Shown: piece by piece, positions 32,335 to 43,074 of the stretch
How the letters are laid out: each line of letters begins with the position of its first letter
How positions within the stretch are numbered: the first letter of the stretch is position 1
NCBI GenBank assembly: GCA_964036045.1
Contig: OZ038392.1
Coordinates: forward strand, 41,144,806-41,208,805
From: Eutreptiella sp. 'Long Island Sound 2002'
Taxonomy: Eukaryota > Euglenozoa > Euglenophyceae > Eutreptiales > Eutreptiaceae
Reading direction: 5' to 3'
DNA: 64,000 bases
Position numbers and translations under genes: made by a program
Notes under the pieces: generated by a model
Told to the model about the DNA's origin: nothing
Seen by the model: only the letters and a program-made list of their open reading frames with translations
Database searches by the model: none

Positions 32335-35151
32335 GTGGCTACGGGGGTGCCGCACGACCCACACACGGCGGTGCACGCGCTGGAGGACCATCCGGAGGAC
32401 ACGGGACACCTGGTGGTGCACCAGCGCGGGGGCCCGGCGTGGCTCAAGGAACATGTGACGGCGCTACTGTCCTGGGCAAGCACGGTCGCCGGAGCCGAAA
32501 TCCGGCTGCACGACCACCCGGCGAGCAGCCCAGGCGACACCAGGGTGCTCAGCGTGGACCAACTGACCCCCAGCCACCCCGACGTCCGGTGGCACTCCGC
32601 CGACCTCAACGCGGGGTGGCTCAGCCCCACCGGATACTACTGGATCCCGGAGGCCTGGGGACACATCTCCTCTGACGCGTCCGGGGGCGGACCCTGCAAA
32701 CACGCCACCAGCGGCGCTCTGGCCGCCGACCTCACCTGCACGTGGGCGGTGGCCATCTCGGGCACGGTGCCCGACGGGGAGGGGGTGGCCGCCTCCCTCC
32801 CCCTACATTACGGTGCACACAGACCATGGGTCCACACGGTGGACGCCGAAGTCATCCTCCACCTCCTGCGGCACGCAGATCGCGAGCGAACCACGGGGGT
32901 CCCCGCAGGCGCAGCGAAGGTGGTCAACCAGATGCCCCTGAGGTGGCTCCGGGACGGCCTGTGCGCGCGGGGGCAACACGCCGGGCACCCGTTCTGGTAC
33001 GTCCGAGCCACCTCGCACCACAGTGACGCCCTACTGCACAAGGCGGACTGGGCGGCGTCCCAGGACACCGTCTTGCAGAACACGCCCCCGGACCCTGGCC
33101 ACGCCCAACTCATTGTCGCCGGCCGTGACGGCCATCTCGATCTACGGCCCCCCACGATGCGGGTGCTCGGCGAGGTTGCGCAACGGGCGCAGACGGACCA
33201 TGCGCTGACACACCGGGGACACACACCTTTGGGCGCGGCCCACGCCACGGCCTACGTCCACGCCCGGGACCTCACCGCGGCGGCCACCAACCGCCGGGCG
33301 CTGCGGGCCCGAGACGGCCACACGCCGGTGCAGCGCAGGCTCCGCGTCCGGGAGGAGCGGCTCTCCGGCGTCGCCATCGTCCCACAACCGTGCCTTTTCT
33401 GCGGCGGCCCGGAGGAGACCCCGGTGCACATGCACGTGGGTTGCACCCACTCACGGCTCCTCTGGCCCCACTACCGCCAGGCGGTACACGAGGCGGCCAA
33501 CCACCTCCCACCTGGGGACAAATCCCTGTGGGTGGCCTCGTGGCGCTCCGCAGGCGCCACGTGGACGGAGGTGTTCTGCTCCGGACTGGTGCCCGAGGAC
33601 GCGGAGGCGCAGCTCCGCGCCATAACCCGATACGACCCGCCGGGAGGCACCTCGGTGGACGATTTCCTCCACCACATGCTCCGGCTGGGGGACTTCGCGT
33701 GGGAGCTTAGCGACCACCGGCTGGAGCAACTCCTCCGCGAGCCCCAGAGCGCGGCGGCCCGGGCGCACCGGTGGCTCACTGCGGCGGAGGGCGAACACCC
33801 TCCCCCTCCCCCGCGCCCTGACAAGGACTTCGTAGCCTCCCTCCGTGTTGTGAATGGCACTCTGGAGTGCCCGCCCCAAGAGAGCCCCCACCCGTACCAG
33901 GACCTGCCGGGGGGGTTCTCGAGGCACCTACAAGACGCCCTCTTCCCACCGTGGATCATCGGGCGCGGCTCCATGACCGCATGGGAGGCGCGCATCGTGG
34001 GGGAGGAGTGGGCGCGGGAGTGGAGCCGGTGGTGCGCCGCCACGCGCGCCCCGGAGACCCCTGCGCAACGATACGCCGCCATCCCGCTCCGGTGGTGGGG
34101 GCCGGACACCCGGCCGAGACCCACCATGATCCGCGGGGCGGGGCCTGACCACCCGTGGGATGCGGCGACGGGGGAATGGCTGCAGGCGGCCCCGGGGCCG
34201 CAAAAGGGATGGACTGGGGACGTGTCCTCACTCGTCAGGACACCCGTCCCGCCCCGCATCGTCCTTCACGCCGCCAACGTGCTCCGGGCTACGGAGATAC
34301 GCACGTGGGGACACGCTGCGGCCACCGTCCGGTGGCACCCCCCAGAGGACGGAGCCACCCAACTCACCGTGGCGCACTTCAAAGCTGGGGGGCCGGTATA
34401 CGACGACGCCCTGTCCAGGCTGGGCGACACCCAGGGGCCCTTGCTCCTCATGCTCCCCACCGGCATTGCAGCCGCGCTGCGCCAGGAGCTAGACGGCTGC
34501 GAAGGGCTGCGAGTGGGGTGGGAGGCAGTCGCGGACGGCACCCTGCTGGCCCTCCTCCACAGAGACACCGCGAACGGGTGCCAATGGGATGCGCTGACGC
34601 CCCACCTCACCGGGCGCCACGTGTACATGGCGAGCCCCCCCCAGGGGCACCCCCGCCCGACGTGGGACGACCTCATCGCCGCCTTCCACGACCACGGGAT
34701 CCTCCCCGGCGACACGTGGCAGGAGGTCCAGCGGAAGACGCTTGGCAAGGACTACCGGCGCCGCGTCCACGCCCGCCTGCTGGAGATCCGGGACCCCCTC
34801 CGACAGAGGTGGGACGACCTCTGGCTCCGCCATCTCGACCCTTGGTCGCCGCCCTCCCACCTCCCACACACCTGCCGACTCTGCGGAGAATGTGACACGG
34901 TGTCTTCCACAGCGTCGACAGGCGCCAACAGGTGCGCGCGGTGCACCCAGGTAGCCGCGTGCCCCTGGCCCGAACCTCCCGCAGGCCCGCGCAGGCGCAC
35001 AGAGGAGGAGGCCTTGCGCCGGCGCATCGAGGGGGCACACACCCCCTCGCACGAACAAGCGGGCCCCGCGGACGCTGCCCTTCTGTGGATCCACGTGCAC
35101 CTGCGGGACCCCAGATCCGTTGCGCACCTGTCGCACGTGTTCGCCCCCTAA
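32335..35151 (+). pseudogene. RNase H, Zn knuckle and long C-terminal extension of the giant LINE
   Basis: The first ~100 residues overlap the end of the RT frame. An RNase H-like fold follows: first Asp in GHISSDASGGGPCKHATSGALA, a middle VDAEVILHLLRHA, and SHHSDALLHKADWAA with a final Asp. The second acidic residue is unclear, so activity is doubtful. A zinc knuckle CLFCGGPEETPVHMHVGC (near 33392) is the type that follows RT in many LINEs. Another ~550 residues continue to the end, including a second Cys cluster (TCRLCGECD...RCARC near 34872-34950). This extension is unusually long and I do not recognise it. It could be a divergent second nuclease, but I see no catalytic motif. Confidence 0.7.
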
Positions 35152-35190
35152 CCCCCACCCGCCGCCGCCGTTTGCAGAGCCCGCAGCACC

Positions 35191-36423
35191 ATGCCACGCC
35201 GACGGGGGGATGGGCCGGGGCACACCAGAGCCCGCCGCAGAGCGCAAGAGGCGGCCGTCCGGGGCCTGGTGGCGGACGCGGTGGCGGAGGCACAAGAAGA
35301 GCACGCTGCCGCACGGTGCCACCTGGAGGGCAGTGCGAGGGCTTTCCTCAACGAGACCGCCCTCCCGGCCGTCCGCGCCCTGAACGGAGCAGGGGCCCCT
35401 ACGCGGCTCCCGGCAATGCACCGGATCGTGAACGTCATCCGGCCGGGGCTCATCAGCCGGGAGGCGGCCCTCTACGGGCACTGGATGGAGTGGCGCGAGT
35501 CCAATCGGTCGGGCCGGCCCCTGTCCATGGGGGACACCCTCCGGCTGACGGGAGCGGGGTCTGCCATGTCCCTCCACAGTAGCGCCCCAGCCCTGCTGCA
35601 CGCCCTCAGGACGCGCTACCCCGGGGACGCGGCCCCGTACCTGAACCAGGCGCGGGCCACGTACCCGGGAGGAGTGTCCGAGCTGGATGCGGCGCTCCAC
35701 CTTCTACACCCGCCGGACGAGGACCTGGAGGTGGGCGAGGTCACGGTGTTCGTGGAAGGCGCGGACGAGGCGTCCGCCCGCCCCCGGCCGACCAACCCGG
35801 TGTACGACGGCACCGGGCCTACCCCCCCGTACGCCGTCGTCTGCGAGACGTTCCCCAGGGAACCCACTTGGTGCCCCGCCCTCCCACCGGCGACGCACGC
35901 GCCCCGCGGCTGGGCTAACCCAGACCTGTCCCCCCCCCTCTCCAGTACCAGGGGTGCCCACCACAGGGGGCAGGTCCTCTGGCAGGAGTGCCCTGGCAGC
36001 CCCCTCCTCCTCCTCGTCGTCGCGACCCGCGGGGACCCGGGGCGGATCCTGGGGATCACCCCCACCCACCTCTATGGGGCAACAACCGTACCCCGCCCCC
36101 CCCTCCCGGCGCCCGCGGCGCGGGACGGAGTGCACACCTTCCTGCGCACACAGGAGGTCACCGCCGTTACGGGGGTCCACCTGGTGCGGCTGCCCCCGAC
36201 ACCGCTCGACGACCCCCGGGGGCCCAGGGCCCTGGGCCCCGCCCCAGATCGGGAGCTGTGGCGCGACGCGTGGGCCGCGTGGCTCCCCCGCCTCCCCTCC
36301 CAATGCCGGTGGATGGCCGCGGGCCCCCGGCCGTGCGGGGCTGACGCCACAGCCGGCCCCCCACCCCCTCCCCCCCTCCCCCCCGCAGAACACCACACGG
36401 CACTGCCCACGGCACGGCACTGA
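35191..36423 (+). CDS. Hypothetical protein within the giant LINE
   Basis: The 410-residue product begins 39 nt after the stop of the preceding polyprotein, with a basic start (MPRRRGDGPGHTRARRR) and then an Ala/Glu-rich helical stretch. It has no domain I recognise. The central part (for example LNQARATYPGGVSELDAALHLL) looks coded. It stops with TGA at 36421-36423, where a downstream frame overlaps. It may be an extra structural or nucleic-acid-binding protein of the element. Confidence 0.5.
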   Translation: MPRRRGDGPGHTRARRRAQEAAVRGLVADAVAEAQEEHAAARCHLEGSARAFLNETALPAVRALNGAGAPTRLPAMHRIVNVIRPGLISREAALYGHWMEWRESNRSGRPLSMGDTLRLTGAGSAMSLHSSAPALLHALRTRYPGDAAPYLNQARATYPGGVSELDAALHLLHPPDEDLEVGEVTVFVEGADEASARPRPTNPVYDGTGPTPPYAVVCETFPREPTWCPALPPATHAPRGWANPDLSPPLSSTRGAHHRGQVLWQECPGSPLLLLVVATRGDPGRILGITPTHLYGATTVPRPPLPAPAARDGVHTFLRTQEVTAVTGVHLVRLPPTPLDDPRGPRALGPAPDRELWRDAWAAWLPRLPSQCRWMAAGPRPCGADATAGPPPPPPLPPAEHHTALPTARH

Positions 36424-36485
36424 TGCACCAGGAGGTAGTGGGAAGGGCGCGCCTGCCACCACGCATGCCTACCAGAGTAACAGTG

Positions 36486-38554
36486 ATGGCAGACTCCGAT
36501 TGGTCCCCCCAGCGGGACGACCGCCACCACCGCCGGTCCCGCTCCCGCTCCCCCGTCTCCTCCCCGGAGTGGACGGGGGAGACCCTCGCGGAGCGCGAGG
36601 AGCGGAGGCTGGCGGAGGCGGCGGTGCTGGTCGGGCCGCCGCCGCCGGCCCGGGAACCTGGGCCAGCCGAGACGGCCGCCCCCGCCGCTCAAGCGGCCAG
36701 CTCCGCCGCCCCGCCCCGCCCAGACGCGCAGGAGGCGGAGACCGCGCCGAGCCTCGCCGCAGCCCCGGCCGCGGCCCCCGGCACGCCGCCGACAAGGGGG
36801 GCAGCCCCGGCGCAGGAGCCGGACATATCGCCGAGGGCTGCCGCAGCCGCAGAGGAGAGCAAGAAGGGCGCGCGAGGGGTTGCGACGGACCCCGCACAGG
36901 CCGCGGGCGCCTCGCCGGCGGCCGCCGCGGCAGCAGAGGAGAACGAGGAGGGCGTGCGAGGGGTTGCGACCGCGGCCACGGGCGCCCCGTCGGCGGCCAC
37001 CACGGCAGCGAAGGAGAGCGAGGGGGGCGCGCGAGGGGCTGCGGCCGCGACCCCGGCGGGCCGCGACGCCGCCTCGGCCGGCCACGCCGCGGCCCCCAGC
37101 ACGCCGCGCAAGCGGGGGAAGAACCCCGCACGGGCCGCGGACGCCTCGCCGGCGGCCGCCGCAGCAGCAGCAGTGGGCAGGGAGAGCGCGAAGTACCGCA
37201 CCCACGCCAACCCCACCCACACCCACACAGCCCCCCCAAGCCGTTCCCCCCCAAGCCCTTCCCCCCGGGGCGGGAGCGGCACGTCCGCCCCCCGACGCGC
37301 GAGCGCTCGCCGCCGGGCGTCACGCTGCCGCAGCTGCAAAGGCAGCGGGACGCCCGGCGAGTGGTCCAGGAAGGGCGCAGCGGCGGGGGGGAGGGGAGCA
37401 GCGGACGGCGCGACAGGCAGGGGGCAGGGGAGGGGCCAGGGCACGGGAAGGGCGCGCAGGGGCGCGGGCAGGGAGCCCAGGTGCAGGGGGCAGGGCGAGG
37501 GGAGGTGGGAGAGCGAGCGGGCCAGGGCGTGGTGGACGGGAGGCGGGACCCGCGACACGGGCAGGGGGCCGGGGAGGGGCCAAGGCACGGGAAGGGCGCT
37601 CAGGGGCGCGGGAAGGGAACCCAGGTGCAGGGGGCAGGACGAGGGGGGGTGGGAGAGCGGGCGGGCGAGGGCGTGGGGGACGGGAGGCGGGACCCGCGGC
37701 ACGGGCAGGGGGCTGGAAAGGGGCCCAAGGGCAAGGGCAAGGGCGCCGCGGGCCCCAAGGGACAGTCGGGACGGGGCATGGGAGCCCAGGGAGGAGGGCG
37801 GGGCGAAGGGAGGGGGGCAGAGGGCGGAGCGCCCCCGCAGCCGGACGTGCAGCCGGTGAGGTGCATCCCCCCCGGCATCCAACAGATGCCGGCACACCAC
37901 ACCCACCACCACCACCACCACCACCACCACCACCTCTACAACATCGACCCTGACGCCGGCGAACTCGTCCCCCCCCAACCCCCACGACATCAGCACCAGC
38001 AAGCCCCCCCCGCGCCGAGGGCGGAGCCGGCGCGGATGGCCTCGGCGGAGGGGGGACGGGGCGCGGCATCGGCGCCGCAGGCGCAGGGGTAGCGAGGGGA
38101 GCCGGCACGGGGGGCGGAGGAGGGCCGGCCATGGGACCGGGACTGGGGCGCGGTCCCGGACCCGCTGGGGGAGGAGACCCTCCCCCTGGTGGGGGAAGTG
38201 TACGGGTGGTTGTGCTGGGCCAACCAGGGGACCTCCAGGAGGTCGAGGAACCGGCCCTTCGATGCCGTGCTCTTCCGGAGGGACGGAGGAAGCCGAGAGG
38301 TACCCCCGGGGGGGTGGGCGGCCCCAGAGGACCACAAGAGGGTCCTCAGGTCAGTGATCCGGGCGGCGTGGCCCGACAGGGAGCCGACGTGGCCGGCCTT
38401 CCTGGAAGGGGGAGCAGTGCTCCGCATCACAGATGCGGACGCCAACAACTGGCTCCCCCGGGCCTTGCGTAGCGCCCTCGCCCACTGGCGCTACCGCCGG
38501 CACAACTCGCCGCCGCCGCAGCCCCAGCCCCCACACAAGCGGCGGCGCAGGTGA
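36486..38554 (+). pseudogene. Arg/Ser, Ala-rich and RGG/His-rich protein with a conserved-looking C-terminus
   Basis: The frame starts at ATG 36486 (MADSDWSPQRDDRHHRRSRSRSP), an RS-like head, followed by about 200 residues with imperfect Ala/Glu repeats. Around 37230-37260, in a C-tract, coding shifts frame into PPTRERSPPGVTLPQLQ and a long Gly/Arg/Gln repeat region (GKGAQGRGQGAQVQGAGR twice), then a His run from a (CAC)n tract at 37903-37935. After a TAG at 38090-38092 the same frame continues into a compact, ordered-looking end (WLCWANQGTSRRSRNRPFDAV to the stop near 38552). RS and RGG regions suggest RNA binding. The frameshift and stop suggest decay. Confidence 0.45.
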
Positions 38555-38644
38555 AGGCGCGGACGGCGGGTACGGGAGATTTGGGGGGGGGAGCTGGGCC
38601 CCCCGACCCACGCCCCCCCCACGGTATGGCACGACGTACGAGGC

Positions 38645-40858
38645 CGCGCCACCTCCCGCGGGAGGGAGTGCGGAGACAACGAGCGCGGGGGGGAACCTGC
38701 TGCCCCGCAACCCGCTAACCAATGACCGCTAACCCTCACGGCCACCCCCGGCCGGCCAGCGCCGCGCGACAACGGCCGGGGGATGAGGGGCCCCGGCGAG
38801 GGCCTGCGCGAGAATCCAGCTCTCGATAGAGGGGGGCGGGAGAAGGGCGCGACCCCCTGGCCGATGGCTGGCCCCCGGGGCCAGGACTACCAAGCCGCCC
38901 CCCCCCCCCTTGGCCGACAGGAGGCATCGCCAGGGGACCAAAGGCCCCCCCCCACTCCCCCCCCCCCCCTCCCACACAGGCCCGAGAGCGGGCGGGGGGG
39001 CGGCCCCCCCAGCCCCCCCCCCCCGCACCCACCACAGCAGGGGAGCCACAGGCGCGGCCCTCCGCCCCCCCAGGGCGGGGGGGGCGCCCCCCCCCTCAGG
39101 AGGAACGGCGACGCGGTAAGGGCAACGGCGGCTGGACCTGCTCCCGCGAACCCACACCGGCGTGCCGGAGCAACACGCACAACGGAACAGGAAGGAGGCT
39201 GCACCCCACATGACCCTCCCGTAACCACAGCCCACTCCGAGGTGACAGAGGGGGGGTTTCAGGTCAGATGGGGCCCCCAGGGGAGCGGTCCACGGGCCGC
39301 CCCTCAACCCCCCCCCGGCCCGGGGCGGCACTTCAGCCCCGACCGCACGCGCGCGCCGGAAGGGAGCGCGCCGGCGACACGGAGAGAGCCAGAAAGGAGT
39401 ACCGCAGGCCGCCGCCCGGAACGAGAGCAGGGAGGACGCGGCGCGACACCCCCCCCCCCCGCCCCCCCACCAGCCCGCCAGCCGCGGGGGCCCCGGCCCC
39501 CACCCCCCGAGGCAGGGGGGATGGACCCCCCCCGCCCGAGAGGGGAGCCGGAGTGTGACCCGCCCCCCCGCCCCAACCGCCGGCTCAAATGGGGGCCGCG
39601 AAGAACAAGTGGGCCCACGCCTGCGCACCGGGACGCCGCGCAGATCGTGCCCAGAGAAGCCGGGTGGGCGCGAACCGGAGTGGTATGGGAGGCCACGCCC
39701 CCCATGGACAGCACGACGCCAGTGACGCCCGCTTTGTTGCCTGCCCAGGGAAAGCGGCGCGCCACCTCCCGCGGGAGGGAGTGCGGAGACAACAAGCGCG
39801 GGGGGAAACCTGCTGCCCTGCAGCCCGCTAACCACTGACCGCTAACCCTCATCGCCACCCCCGGCAGGCCAGTGCCGCGCAACAACGGCCGGGGGATGAG
39901 GGGCCCCAGAGAGGGCCTGCGCGAGAATCTGGTTCTCGGTAGAGGGGGGCGGGGGAAGGGCGCGACCCCCTGGCCGATGGCTGGCCCCCGGGGCCAGGAC
40001 TGCCAAGCCGCCCCCCCCCCCCCTTGGCCGACAGGAGGCATCGCCAGGGGACCAAAGGCCCCCCCCCACCCCCCCACCCCTCCCACACAGGCCCGAGAGC
40101 GGGCGGGGGGGCGGCCCCCCCACCCCCCCCCCCCGCACCCACCCCAGCTGGGGAGCCACAGGCGCGGCCCTCCGCCCCCCCAGGGCCGGGGGGGCGCCCC
40201 CACCCTCAGAAGGAACGGCGACGCGGTAAGGGCAACGGCGGCTGGACCTGCCCCCGCGAACCCACACCGGCGTGCCGGGGCAACGCGCACAACGGAACAC
40301 GAAGGAGGCCGCGCCCCACATGACCCTCCCGTAACCACAGCCCACTCCGAGGTGACAGAGGGGGGGTTCGCAGGTCAGCTGGGGCCCCCAGGGGAGCGGT
40401 CCACGGGCCGCCCCTCACCCCCCCCCCACCCCGGGGCGGCACTTCAGCCCCGACCGCACGCGCGCGCCTGAAGGAAGCGCGCCAGCGACACGGAGAGGGC
40501 CAGAAAGGAGTACCGCAGGCCGCCGCCCGGAACGAGAGCAGGGAGGCCGCGGCGCGACACCCCCCCCCCCCCCCACCAGCCCGCCAGCCGCGGGGGCCCC
40601 GGCCCCCACCCTCCGAGGCAGGAAGGATGGCCCCCCCCCACCGGAGAGGGGAGCCGGAGTGTGACCTGCCCCCCCGCTCCAGCCGCCGGCTCGCATGGGG
40701 GCCGCGAAGAACAAGCGGGCCCACGCCTGCGCACCGGGACGCCGCACAGATCGTACCCAGAGAAGCCGGGTGAACACGAACCGGTGTGGTATGGGGGGCC
40801 ACGCCCCCCATGGACAGCACAACGCCAGTGACGCCCGCTTTGTTGCCTGCCCAGGGAA
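38645..40858 (+). repeat. Tandem duplication of a 1.11-kb unit with poly-C tracts
   Basis: CGCGCCACCTCCCGCGGGAG recurs at 38645 and 39758, a period of 1113 bp. The two units match along their whole length with scattered substitutions and C-tract length changes. A third unit would begin near 40858 but the sequence diverges there. Units are dominated by long C and G runs. The many open frames on both strands here are a product of composition. Confidence 0.88.
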
Positions 40859-41159
40859 GGCAGAGGGACGGAAAGAGGCAGAGCGATCCCCCGCCCTACA
40901 GGCCCCGCCCCGGCCGCACAGCCGGAGGAAACGGCGCACGCCCCCCCCCCCCCCCCCCCCGCCCGCCCCTGTCAGCTGGAGCTTACACCGCTAGGCAGTG
41001 CCCTGTCGCCTCAGAGATGGCGTGTCAACCTTGGGGCATCCCACGGGGGAAGGGGTGTACAAACGCAAGCACAGGCCGTGGTGGCCTGTCTTCCCCTGTT
41101 CTCCCTCCCAATGGGCAGATCGGCAGCCCGGCGGGACATCCCCAGCTCTAGGGCGCGGC

Positions 41160-41290
41160 GGCCGGCGATCCGACGGTGCCTCTGTCCGCCCCCTGCCCCC
41201 GTGCACATCAGTCGGCGATCCGGCGGGGCTACTGTCCGCCTCTTACCCCTGTGCACGTCAGTCGGCGATCCGACGGTGCCGCACCCCACC
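41160..41290. repeat. 50-bp tandem repeat, two units plus a partial
   Basis: GCGATCC with flanking CAGTCG recurs at 41165, 41215 and 41265. Confidence 0.75.
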
Positions 41291-41430
41291 CAGCCCCCGG
41301 CCCCCCTGTCCCGGCCCCGTACACGTAGACTGGGGCCTCCCGGCACGCGCAACACGCTTCACAACGCACAGCCCCATCCTCGGGACTGGATACATAGCCG
41401 ACGGCACCCCTAAGTCGCGGAAGAGACTCC

Positions 41431-41500
41431 CGTGGCCCAGTAGTGAGAGCGTCGGTCTTCAATCGTCCAGTGCGGGGGTTCGATCCCAGGCGTTGGTGCT
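41431..41500 (+). repeat. tRNA-like segment with A and B boxes
   Basis: TAGTGAGAGCG (41441-41451) fits an A box and GGTTCGATCCC (41477-41487) is a perfect B box, at normal tRNA spacing. The acceptor stem does not form, so this is tRNA-derived rather than a tRNA gene. A second B-box match (GGGTTCGAACC) occurs near 41752. Confidence 0.5.
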
Positions 41501-42099
41501 CCTGGGATCCCTGCACGTAGAGCTCTCTAGTTAGCGACGTGGGAACCACCCCCCCCTCCAGCAGCTCGCGCCACCACCGATACCGGTGGATCGGGTGGAG
41601 GTCTCGTTCGTTTTGCCCCCCACCCTGGAAAAACAAAACACATGGGAGCCACCCACCCCTGCAGCAGTGCGCACCGTCACCTGTACTCGAACAGGTCGAC
41701 GGGAGGCCTCGTCCGGTATTCGAAGGGATCGATGGGAGACCACCGATCACGGGGTTCGAACCAGCTCCTTCGCGGCGCGCGCCGGGTGCGCTACCTCCAG
41801 GGCGGCTGCCTTCTGAGATACACTGGCACCCGGGTCACAGAACAAACGCGCCCGCAACCCCCTCCCCCTGTGCTAAGTGTAAGCCTGCAGTAGAGGTGCT
41901 CTGCTGGGCCATGAACCGGAACATTGGTGCACAACTCCAGCCACGGTCACACCAACCCCCCCTCGCAACCCGCAGGGCGAAGCTCCGTGCGCATCGGGCT
42001 TGTCATGGGAATCCGGCGGACCGGCGCCTGGACACCAAGTCGACACCTCTCTCCCCCCCCACGGGAACAGAGCGGGGCCCCCACAACCGCACGCCCGCG

Positions 42100-42240
42100 C
42101 CCACAGCGCGGACCCCGACAGCCCACCCAGTGGACGGGCAGTCGGGGGAGGAGGAGCGCAAGACCCCAAACGCCCCACGCAACGGTCGAAGGCACCCCCC
42201 CGGGGACGCCCTGCCGCCACCCCCACAACCCCAAGCCAAG
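42100..42240 (+). repeat. Diverged copy of the 212-bp monomer junction
   Basis: This segment aligns with 20960-21085, the entry into the monomer array, including the GACCCCAA.CGCCCC block, the AAGGCACCCCCCCGGGGACGCC C-tract block and CCGCCACCCCCACA. Identity looks about 80%. It stands alone near the 3' end of the insertion. Confidence 0.7.
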
Positions 42241-43069
42241 TAGGGGGGAACCGGGACCGGACCGCCCCCCCCCAAGCACGCCAGACGGAGCACGGGACCG
42301 GGGCAGGACACGCGGAGGGGCACGGACCACGTGGAACGGCCCTACCAGCGCCCAGTGCCGGGACCACGCGAGATGCGCGCGCCACACCACCCAGCGGGGC
42401 GCGGACACCGCGAGAGCGCGAGCGCACACACACGAAAGGGACACGCGGGGACTACCGGAAGGGCAACCGGACCGAGCGCGCGGAACGCACAGACCGCATG
42501 GAATGGCGTACCAGCGAGCGAGGGTAAGCGACACCCGGACAGGACGGCCCGCCAAACGCAGCGCGGAACACGCGGGGCGGGAAGGGGGAAGAAGGGGAGA
42601 CACAACACCAGGCACCGGCCCGAACCCCCCCGAACCGGCCGCGAGCGCCGCGCACACACAGACGGGACACTGCACCCGCCAAGGCAGTAGTGGCGCACAG
42701 CGCCACGCCCCAACCCCTAGGCTAGGCAGCCTCCGCGCCAGCCCAAGGGGGTCCCACTGGCGACAAGCCAGTAGCACGGGCCCGGCGGCGCCGGCGCCCC
42801 GGGCGACCACGCATTAGGGGGGCGACGCAGTGGGTAAGCGCCCGCAGCCACGGCTGCGAATTGATGCACTGACCGGGGAGTGGCGAAACGGGGACGCCGG
42901 GGAAGGACGGGGCTCCGAGCTCTGTGAACCCGGGGGACTCCGCCACCAGGCAGGAGGTGCGTCTTGGAGGGCCCCCCACTAGGACCCGGTGGGGAGGATA
43001 TCACCTGGCCCGACCAGGTGCCCCCCCGGGGCCGAAAGGCGTCTAGTACCCGCAAAATCAAACCTCAAA
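42241..43069. other. Distal 3' end of the 25.3-kb insertion; no gene seen
   Basis: GC-rich, no supported ORF, no poly-A tail; the last bases before the target duplication are AATCAAACCTCAAA. A 7-bp-stem hairpin (CGCAGCC/GGCTGCG) lies near 42850-42866. Confidence 0.5.
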
Positions 43070-43074
43070 CCTCT
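43070..43074. repeat. Target-site duplication of the 25.3-kb insertion, right copy (CCTCT)
   Basis: Matches 17729-17733; lies inside RT coding sequence. Confidence 0.8.

Larger units (their letters stand above)
40859..42099. other. 3' region of the 25.3-kb insertion with short repeats
   Basis: No protein gene seen. The segment holds a 50-bp tandem repeat (41160-41290) and tRNA-like Pol III box sequences (41431-41500 and near 41752). Confidence 0.5.
17734..43069 (+). mobile_element. 25.3-kb insertion: giant non-LTR retrotransposon (possibly composite)
   Basis: The limits are defined by the exact resumption of chromovirus pol across a 5-bp duplication. Inside, all coding is on plus: an AT-rich leader, a motif-rich GC leader, a 212-bp tandem array, then CCCH finger, protease-like, C2H2 finger, APE endonuclease, RT, RNase H and Zn-knuckle segments, two further ORFs, a 1.11-kb tandem duplication and a repeat-rich 3' region. 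No terminal repeats are seen at the two ends. The simplest reading is one giant LINE. The sharp composition change near 18.7 kb, and relics such as an internal A17 tract near 19791, mean smaller nested insertions cannot be excluded. Confidence 0.75.

Noticed and set aside
41431-41500. Functional tRNA gene
   Set aside because: A and B boxes are present but the acceptor stem and a proper anticodon arm do not form.
38560-42830. Many Pro/Gly-rich frames of 100-370 codons on both strands
   Set aside because: They come from C/G-rich tandem units; no domain, no consistent frame between the two units.
42815-42900. Second tRNA-like gene (GCAGTGGGTAAGCGCC)
   Set aside because: Only an A-box-like stretch and a hairpin are present; no B box at the right distance.
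20000-43069. GC-rich block as an assembly chimera or contamination
   Set aside because: The exact frame restoration of pol and the CCTCT duplication at both edges argue for a real insertion, though only long reads can settle it.
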